DNA of 64,000 nucleotides from Glebionis coronaria (lineage: Eukaryota > Streptophyta > Magnoliopsida > Asterales > Asteraceae), in NCBI GenBank assembly GCA_025667525.1, contig CM046875.1, positions 118,472,340 to 118,536,339 of the forward strand, written 5' to 3'. Below, in pieces: positions 56,390 to 64,000 of this stretch. The first letter of the stretch is position 1, and every line of letters begins with the position of its first letter. The notes under the pieces are model-generated. The model ran no database searches. It saw only the letters and a list, made by a program, of their open reading frames with translations, and had not been told where the DNA came from. The translations under genes were made by a program, and so were the position numbers.

Positions 56390-58799
56390 ACTAGATTAGA
56401 TAACATTAGTTTGTTCTTGGCTTTCTTGTTCAAAGGCTTGTAATTCCTTTTTTCTTATAAATGAAAAAGCTGGTATAGCTGTTTGAAGAATCCAAGTTCC
56501 TTTTTCATCTTGTTATCTATGTTTCTTAGTTATTGTTAAAACATTAAATCTGTTTTATCTTTTACAAAAGCTTGTTTGAGTTCTTTTTTAAAATCTGTCA
56601 AAGGATTGCCAAGTAGCTTAATGGTCAACAGTGGCATTTCTTGGTGCTATAAATGATCATAGTGCCCTGATTTTGAAAGATCGAGGTACTGTGAAGCTAT
56701 AGGATTGGGGAGTCTCACTTGTGGATGCCTAAGTCTAGCATAGTTATGGTAATTTCTCACTAATTTTGCCTTATTCTTGTTTATCTATAGCTAACTCTTA
56801 CTCCTTTCAAAAAAGCCCATAAGTTTAAGCTCCCTTACGCTTGTGGTGATTTTGAAAGGGTGGTTTTGCTTGTTTATGTTGTACTCAATCAAAACAGCTT
56901 CTAGTGCTTGACTCTTCCATTAAGTCACCAACAAGCACTCATTTCTTAGTCTAAGACACCCATATCTTGTATTCAGCTGTTGAATAAGCTAGATAAGCTT
57001 TGCTGACCTCCCAAAGGAGGTACTAGTGAGGAGGTTCTATCTCCTTTTCCATTCTTTTAATTTTTTGCTTAAAGTCAACTTGCTATGTGAATTTGTGGGT
57101 TACCGCTCGTGTAGGTGTTCTTTTAGTTTAAATTTGTGTTTTCTATAAATCTATGCATGCTAGAATAGGAATTAAGTAGTATCAAGTGTGTCTGAAAGAA
57201 TTTCATTTGATAAATCTTCATAAAAGTGATTAAAAGGAGTGTCTGGGTTTACTTGTTAAACACATTTGGTGACACTTGTGTGTGCCTAAAATAGTTTAAA
57301 CATGCTTAATAAGTGTGTAAAAACTTATCCTTTTGCCACTAAAATCAAGGAAAAACAAGACCTAATCATGTGTTTAATATCGTAAAAGTCGGAATTACGC
57401 GTGATTTTGTGTTTTTGTGTGAAATAGGTACAAATGATCAAAAGGAAAGAAAACACGGGATTTCACAGTCAAATGTTGAAGCAAAGTCCAAGAAAGAGAC
57501 AAAGACAAAGTCAAAGACCAAAAGTGAACTCAAGATCACGAAAACAGACAAAATCGACACGATTTTAAAGAAAAGATCAAGGAAGCCAATTTCAAGTTCG
57601 ATTTTAAGCGTATTTAATCATTTACGAAGATTCCGGGCCAAGTGGGTCCCACATTCGGGTTAATGGGCTCAAAAGCCCATTTGAAAGTTATATTTTGCTT
57701 GTTAAAAAGTTACAAGCCCAAAAGGCCCAAATTAAAATGTTTAAATGGATGGAGTTATTTACATTTGGGCCATAAACCCATGTCTCTTGTATTAATTTAC
57801 GAAAGAAGTAAATTGGGCCAAGCCCATTTACTAAATAAAATGGACGGTTAATTACTGGTCAACCCCCAACACACACCTAATAAACAATTTACCTCACACA
57901 CTCCCACTCACACGTTTTTATTAAAAACGATTTTTTACCCACCCACCATATTACCCATTCGATGATAACAAGAAACTCCCTCACCCATTTTTATCTCTCT
58001 CTCAAACAAATACACAGCTTTTTCACCACCAAGAACAAACCCTAGAAAATTGGGGGGTTTTGATTAGCTTGTGTGTGAAGATCACGCGCCCTAATTAAAA
58101 CACCACCCTTTTCAGATATAGAAGATGGTACCACTCAATCAACGTGGCACCCTCTCTCTTCTGTGATTGGTTCTCACACCTCACCACAACTAATCATCCA
58201 ATCAAGGCTTTCCACCTCAGCACTAAACAAACACAAGAAACACAATAACATTCCACCTTGGCAATCCGAGGGAAAGATGCCTCATGTCCACCGTTTGATC
58301 AAGAAAAGGAAAAGAGAGAGAAGAAAGAACGGCTGGGATTTAATTACTTGCTCACGAAGCTTCATCAACAAGCCTTTAGGGGTTGGCTATAAATACCCCT
58401 ATATAATCTGTAATGGGGTGTGCCTTTTTATTTTATTTTAATTTATGCAAAATAGATTTTAGGTTTATTGTAATTTTCCTTCAAAGTATTGTAATCCAGT
58501 TTTTAATTATTAATAAAATTTTAATTTTCGGTTCATTCTTGTCTCTTTAATTATTTTAATTTAATTGCACTTTAAATCTTTAGTCTGTTTTAATTAAATA
58601 AATTTTGAAATAAAAGTGGTATTAATCTTTCCCCATTGGGAAGATCTTAAATCTGGATCGATTGATGTTCGTGGTTCAAGAAGTAGATGGTTCGAGTTTA
58701 AGGTGGTGTTTCGATTGGGTTCATAAGGTTGCTCAGCGCAACTTTCTTCTCAACGGATTTCTCCTTTAGGTTCTCGATTTCTTTTATTTTACAATTTTT

Positions 58800-59380
58800 T
58801 TTATTAATTAGTTTATTATCTGCTTATTTTTTTTATCTGATATGTTTAAGTAGTGCGAGTTTTATTTGGCTACTATTGAAGTTTCGGTTGGTTTTTATCT
58901 GCTTATTTTTATTGGATTCGTGTTTGTTTAGATCTGCTTATTTTTATTAGTTGCTGAATAGTTTGGGTCGATTTAGTTATTCTGATTTGGTAGCTAGTTT
59001 GATTTGGTAAGTCTGTTTGTTTTTTTAATCTGCTTAGTTTTTATAGTTTTGCTTACTGCTTATTTGATTTAGCTTCTAGTTTAGGTTTGCTTATTCTGTT
59101 AGTTCTAATATTGTCTTGCTTATTTTAGTTACAATAGCTTATTTCTGTTTTGCTTCATTGGTTCTATTTATTTGCTTTAGCTTATATGCTTATTTGGGTT
59201 AATTGTGTTACTGTTATTATCTGCTTTTTGCTTTATTCCAGTTTTGACTGCTTATTTGGCTCAGTTGTATTTGCTTATTTAGGTTTTTTTTTTTTTGGAT
59301 TATTTAGCTTATTTGATTTCGTCTGCTTATTGCTTATTGTTTTGCCGTCTATGCTTATTTTGGTTAAATTGAGTTGCTGA
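58800..59380 (+). repeat. degenerate array of TGCTTATTT words
   Basis: More than ten copies of CTGCTTATTT or GCTTATTT occur at irregular spacing of about 20-70 bases in a T-rich stretch. The long hydrophobic open frames here are products of the T-rich repeats. Confidence 0.6.
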
Positions 59381-59448
59381 TATTAATTGCTTAAAAACTC
59401 AGATCCAATTGGTCTGAGTATTCCAAAAAATATATATAGCGAATATTC

Positions 59449-59518
59449 GTCTGGTCTGGGACTCGAACCCGTGACCTTTCGTCCAACAGTCCAACACCTT
59501 AACCATCTTAGCCAGGCT
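59449..59518 (-). other. tRNA-like module in the nested LTR
   Basis: Minus strand carries an A box-like ATGGTTAAGGTG and a B box GGTTCGAGTCC (59459-59469), in tRNA spacing. The acceptor ends do not pair fully, so it is a tRNA-derived relic, antisense to the element. The head resembles Ser/Leu-type tRNAs. Confidence 0.5.
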
Positions 59519-60990
59519 TTCATTTGAGTTTAAATACAGCTTAGGAAATTAATATAGGTTTTATCTTAGCTGCAGTTTTATTAAATAGTTTTAATACAAG
59601 TTTATTAATTTTAAGTAAAAGTTTTATTTATATTCATTTTATTAAAAGTTTAAAATAAAAACAAACAAAAGATTTTTATTACTTTGAGAAATTTTAAATT
59701 GTTTTCACAATTTAGTTTTTATTTAGCTAAATATAAAATTAGATTTAAATAGTTTTCATTTAAAAGTTTTAGTAGAAATTAATTAGATTAATTAGATTTA
59801 AGTTTAATTTTAAAATAGTTTTCAAATTAGTTTAAATAGTTTTAATTAATAATTATTTTTATATTTTCTTTAGTTGTCTTTTTAGTTTTAAAAATACCAA
59901 AAATACGTTTCACCAAAAATAAATTAATCTACGTTAAATCGGAAATCAATTCGAGTCGAGTCGAGGAAACGAACATTAATTGTTAATTGACACAAAATCT
60001 GTATATTAATGCTCATCTAGGTTGGTTAAGTTGATCTGAGTGTTTAGTTTCAAAGTGTCAACACAAATACCCCATTTGGAAGTTTTTTATAAAAACTGTC
60101 CAAAACCATACAGTGGCTTGTGGTGCTTTGGATTTTGATATTTGCATCATAAAATCTTGGAAGAAGTTAGTTAGTGAGTTAAACTAGGGATTTAAAATTT
60201 AAAACTAGAATCTTGTTAAAGTTAAAATCAAGAATTGGCTGCTTAAAATTCACTTTGTGGCAAAATAGATCAGCAAAGGTAACTTTCTGTGACCTTCAGG
60301 TCATTAGCAAGATTTGTGGGGTCAACAGTGTGTTTTGAGCATAAATTCTTGGTGAACAAGTAGTTTAGAGGTAGATATAGGTTTAAATCATATGGTCTTA
60401 GGGGTTTGAGGGTTTTTGGTAGGTTAAAAATAGCCATATAGCTCACTGTTAGTCTACTGCAAGCACCAGACTCACTTTTCTGTTTACACAACACACCAGT
60501 AAGGTTTTTGGTGGTGTGCTTGTGTTTTTAAGGTTTGATTTTTGGTAAACTAGTAGATTTAGGGTAGTTTTAAGTGTGAATTATCAGGTAGTAGTAATTG
60601 TACAACATTTGGTGGCTCAAATTTGCTTACATAGTCACTCTTCTGTGCATACCCCAATTTCTGTCTTATCTTTGTGATTTTGTTGAATTGTGGTTGTGGT
60701 CGTGTTTGAACTTGCTTTGTGTGTGTTTGTGATTGACTCCTTACAACCCAAAGGTTGTGAGGGTGCCTTATGAGCCCAACAACACCAACTTGATCCCAAA
60801 ACGGGCTCTCCAAAAAACCTTTTGCATACTCACTGCTATAACAAGTACTTTGTTCATTTACTTCATCCTTTGGATTTTGATTCACGTTTTAGGTTTAATA
60901 TTTGATAATTAACAAGTAAAAGTAATCAAGAAAGGTTGTTTGAGCATAACCAGCAAAAAGAAAAACAAAAAAAAATTTAATTGCAAAAAG

Positions 60991-61070
60991 CACCCATAGC
61001 CTAGACTCGAACCCTCGACCTTCAGCTTAGGAGTAAGGGGCTTTACCAATGATCTATGTTACTTTCTATG
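60991..61070 (-). other. tRNA-like module in the Athila-type LTR
   Basis: Minus strand holds CATTGGTAAAGCC (A box-like) and GGGTTCGAGTCTAGG (B box), about 1.1 kb before the LTR end, the same place as the modules at 9203 and 18901 in the related LTRs. It is antisense to the element. Confidence 0.5.
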
Positions 61071-62121
61071 TCACCCCTCCAAACCATTACATACTTAAGG
61101 GGTTTTGTTTTCTTGCTTATTAATAGAAAGCCGTGACATAATAAGCACATAACAGCTTATTAGGTGGTCGAATCTTGCTTAGCTTATTATTCCTTCCCTC
61201 TTTATAGTATTTAAGACTTTTTGGTTCAAGTTTAGGAATTTTCCCTTTATTAATCTAATTTATAGCATTATTTTTATACAGTTTTCATTTTTAGCCATTT
61301 AAAATTAGATTTAGGTTAATTAAAATTTCTAAAAAAAAACCTTTTTGTCTTTTATTAATATAATAAAGGTTTACAAGCTATAAAAACTTAGATTGGACTT
61401 TTTAATATTTTATTTTATTTTTAAGGTTTTAATTAACTTTTAAAAATTAATATAAAATTATTTAAAAGTTTATAAAAAGTTTTGTTAATTTTTATATCTT
61501 ATTTATATTATTTGGGACTTTTTGGTGGATTTTATTAATTTTTCAGTTATAATTTCATTTTCGTCACGTTTTTTGGTTCTACGTTTTATTTTTAAAATTA
61601 TTTTAGGGTTTAAAAGTAGATTTAGTTAGTTTAAAGTTTTGGAAAAATACTTTTTAGCTTAGTTATAATATTTTTGAGGTTTATAAACTTTAAAAGCTTA
61701 GTTTAGGCTTTTTGTTAATTTAATTGATTTTCAGGGCTTTAATTGGCAATTAAAAATTAAATATTAATTAAATTAAAAAGTTACAAGAATTTTTATTTAT
61801 TTGTAAACCTTGGACATATTTTCAGGGATTTATTGTATTTATTGGGAATTTTTAGATAAAGTTTTAATTTTGTCGATTTTTACGATTTTACGTTTTGTAC
61901 GTCATAGCTTAATTTTTAGCGTAATCCGTCATTTCCTTTAGATCTTTTTCATCATCAATATCAATAAAAAAACATTACAAATTTGATACACACCTTAGTC
62001 CTCCTTGGTGAACGGACTCATATTGGGTCATAAGTGTTTACGTTTTCCTAAACGTGCATTTAAAACTTACCACGTTTATACTTCTTTTTCCTAAAAGAGT
62101 GTATTTTTACTATTATCATTT

Positions 62122-62140
62122 TGGCGTCGCTGCCGGGGAG
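62122..62140 (+). other. primer-binding site, tRNA-Asp type
   Basis: TGGCGTCGCTGCCGGGGAG lies three bases after the LTR. It differs by one base from the PBS at 17661-17679. Confidence 0.85.
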
Positions 62141-62867
62141 GCGTGTCGTGTTCAAATTTGAAACAATTTGGTTTTTATTAGTATCCATAAATAGTACTTG
62201 TGTGAATTAGCACTATAATCACGCGTATTATCGGTTTTTATCGTTTTTTTTATGAATATTAATATTACTATATTGTATTACGTATAACAACAAATCCAAA
62301 GTATCTCCAAATACGCGAGAAATCGCACCTCATTAGCGGGCGTTCCGGTCATTGGTAAGTGTATCGAATTCAAACAAAGAAAAAGGCAAAATAGATAAAT
62401 ACTTTTAAGAAGCTTAATCTCGAAAAGTACAAACTATAAGGTGGGTATAAGGCTGTTGTATTTCACGACCTAAAGGGGAAGGGTCATTAGTGCTTCATGC
62501 CGCCTCGTTTCCTTTGCTTGCTTGTGCGTACTTAGAAAGTGAAGGCTGATTGAGGGTTAGCCAACCAAAGTATTATCTACGTATCATATATACTTTGTTG
62601 TTTTGAAATAGTGAACCCTCCTAAACGTTTTGGTGTTCCACCAACGTTTTCAAGTCATCGAAGGCTTTCATTTCACGTGATCGTTTTCATTCCTTGAGGC
62701 TTCTCTAATCAAAAGTTTGATTCGAGGAGAGATTTTGTAGATTTTTGTCTACGTAATTCACGAGAAAATCTGAAAAAGGTAAAAACAATCAAAAGCATAA
62801 AAAATTGGAAAATGTAAAAATGATAAAAAGAATCTTCTTTGCTCACCCCACGTTTTACGTTACGTTT
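62141..62867 (+). other. leader of the Athila-type element
   Basis: About 730 bases without a gene, resembling the leader at 16934-17660 in reverse. Confidence 0.7.
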
Positions 62868-64000
62868 ATGCTAACTCTCTCACAAGCGAAACGTGCACGT
62901 AAACGTCGTAATCGAAAGAAAGGAACCCTAACTCCCCCTATTGAAGAATCTCCAATTGTTTAGCCCATTGTAGAAAAAGAAGCTTTCATGGCTAATCGTA
63001 CTATGATGGAGTTGCTTCAAGCACCCATCGAGGGTTATGGAGAAGCGATTGTGGTTCCCGCTATCCTTGCGGAGAATTTTGAGATTAAGACCGGTTTATT
63101 GTCCATGCTACAAGCTAACAAGTTTCATAGTGACAAAAAGGACAACCCTCATAATGGAATTTGGAATTTCAACCGTCTTACCGCGACTAGCAAGTTTAAG
63201 GACGTCTCGAACGACGCGTTTAGATGATGCTTTTTTCGTATTCCTTAGCGGGGCCCGCCAAAATTTGGCTCGAAAAAGAACCACCCAATTCTATATTGAT
63301 GTGGAAGGATCTCGTTTCTAAATTTGTGAACCAATTTTTTCCGCCCTCTAGGACTACTCATTTGAAAAACGAGATTTCAAAGTTTTCACAACAATTTAAT
63401 GAAAGATTTTCAACGGCTTGGAATCGTTTTAAGGAAATGTTGCATGAATCTCCTCACCACGGTTTTTCCGAATTACATCAAATCGACAAGTTTTACAACG
63501 GATTGAACGATCATGAACGTGATTATCTTAATGCCGTCGCGGGTGGTATTTTTTGTGTAAAACGGTCGAAGAGGCATTAACAATCATTGAGAATAGGTCT
63601 AAAGTTTATAGCCCTGGTAACACACCGAGTGTTAACATGGCTTCGTCTTCGTCATCACCTATCATTTATGTAAAACAAACTGAGTCTAATTTGGAAAAAA
63701 AGTTTTTCGATAAGTTTAAGGGATTGTTAAAAGAACTTAACATTGGTGAACATCCCACTCCCGCTACGGTTAAAGCGGTTGAGGTTTCTTGTGCATATTG
63801 TGGCGGAGCTCATGATTTATCCGAGTGCATTACCACCGGTGGTAACACTTCGAGTGCCTACGCGGCCACCAAAACGGTCAAGTTACCCACACTAATCAAT
63901 TGACTCCACCGGGTTTTCCACCTAGTCAAAACAATCAAAATGTTAACAACTATCGAAACAACAATCAAGGTGGTTACCAAGGGAATCAAAGGAATTATAA
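62868..64000 (+). pseudogene. Athila-type gag (cut by the window end)
   Basis: It starts at ATG 62868 (MLTLSQAKRARKRRNRKK). A TAG at 62961-62963 interrupts the N-terminus, and the frame reopens at MANRTMMELLQAP (62988). The capsid core follows (KTGLLSMLQANKF, LAGPAKIWLEKEPPN, FVNQFFPPSRTTHLKNEI, NRFKEMLHESPHHG, NGLNDHERDYLN), then VEEALTIIENRSKVYSPGN and a zinc knuckle CAYCGGAHDLSEC. Frameshifts near 63225 and 63555 split it. An Asn/Gln-rich tail begins near the window end. Gag would form particles and might also package the pol-less relative on the left. Confidence 0.87.

Larger units (their letters stand above)
57371..60000 (+). repeat. probable nested LTR of a second Athila-like family
   Basis: From TGTTTAATATCG onward the layout of an Athila LTR starts anew: the early AGGTACaaAtgatc and AACACGGGATTTC phrases, a second TATA box (CTATAAAT at 58387), and a second tRNA-like module (59449-59518). 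The right edge is uncertain (about 59975-60030); I found no clean TSD. It would be a solo LTR or a truncated element. Confidence 0.45.
55288..62118 (+). repeat. Athila-type 5' LTR of unusual length (6.8 kb)
   Basis: It begins TGATAAGACTG and ends TATTATCA, three bases before the PBS. The first 1.1 kb align in order with the LTR at 17683-21472 (GAACCGGACCCG, TTTGGTCCCTCA, CCCCACGTCACC, then the TATA box). The end also matches (CCTCCTTGG... and the final TCA). It is almost twice as long because a second LTR-like unit seems inserted at about 57371. Much of 59600-61950 is AT-rich. Confidence 0.75.
55288..64000 (+). mobile_element. Athila-type Ty3 retrotransposon, 5' part
   Basis: The element starts with an LTR (55288-62118), then a tRNA-Asp-type PBS and gag in plus orientation. 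The window ends inside gag. The LTR start (TGATAAGACTGC, then TATACATAGTCTCATCG) matches the start of the Athila-type LTRs at 7986-21472 read in their own direction, and gag is closely related. Whether this copy has pol cannot be seen. Confidence 0.88.

Noticed and set aside
58729..59380. Two long hydrophobic open frames on plus
   Set aside because: They come from T-rich TGCTTATTT repeats inside an LTR; the composition is not that of a real membrane protein.
1..64000. CRISPR arrays, rRNA genes, bacterial operons or riboswitches
   Set aside because: None seen; the direct repeats present are LTRs, minisatellites and short duplications.

Overview
This is plant nuclear DNA. It is AT-rich and packed with nested LTR retrotransposons, with introns marked by GT/AG borders, a nuclear-type tRNA-Ala gene and remnants of plant gene families (HDR, ABCG/PDR, AKR2, PLAC8, LARP, RabA, TPS, LRR-RLK, S-RLK). 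The SIRE-type copia with a very long downstream ORF and the Athila and Tekay-like Ty3 elements suggest a eudicot, most likely Asteraceae. That family call is an inference from element style, not proof. Only one host protein gene looks intact: a Werner-type 3'-5' exonuclease at 52322-53101 (minus).

Left third (1-23601): a plus-strand Ty1/copia element of SIRE/Maximus type forms the backbone. Its pol end, downstream ORF, PPT and 3' LTR are visible; its 5' part lies outside the window. Two Ty3 elements sit inside it. A minus-strand Tekay-like element (1-3584, LTR plus leader) lies in the reverse transcriptase region. A complete minus-strand Athila-type element (7986-21472, TSD ATGCC) lies in the downstream ORF and has lost all of RT, RNase H and integrase.

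Middle (23602-41676): a complete plus-strand Ty3 chromovirus (24351-36016) sits just upstream of a decayed gene. The gene is HDR (4-hydroxy-3-methylbut-2-enyl diphosphate reductase, the last MEP-pathway enzyme). Seven of its downstream exons are readable, but it carries stops, frameshifts and a lost iron-sulphur cysteine. A Helitron-like 3' hairpin lies at 40909-40936 and an LTR-like promoter piece at 41148-41676.

41677-50368 is the most unusual object. It is an 8.7-kb Mutator-like element with about 200-bp terminal inverted repeats and a perfect 9-bp target duplication. It has no recognisable transposase and is filled with intron-bearing pieces of at least eight host genes plus a tRNA-Ala gene. 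Fragments in the left part read rightward and those in the right part read leftward, so all read inward from the TIRs. It is best read as a giant Pack-MULE.

Right part (50369-64000): two hAT-like non-autonomous elements flank the exonuclease gene, one with a perfect 8-bp TSD. They are followed by a tRNA-derived SINE with a perfect 14-bp TSD and a second SINE-like, strongly folding segment. Last is a plus-strand Athila-type element (55288 to beyond the window end). Its unusually long first LTR appears to contain a second, nested LTR. Its gag resembles that of the pol-less Athila on the left. The Athila-type LTRs all carry a tRNA-like module antisense to the element.
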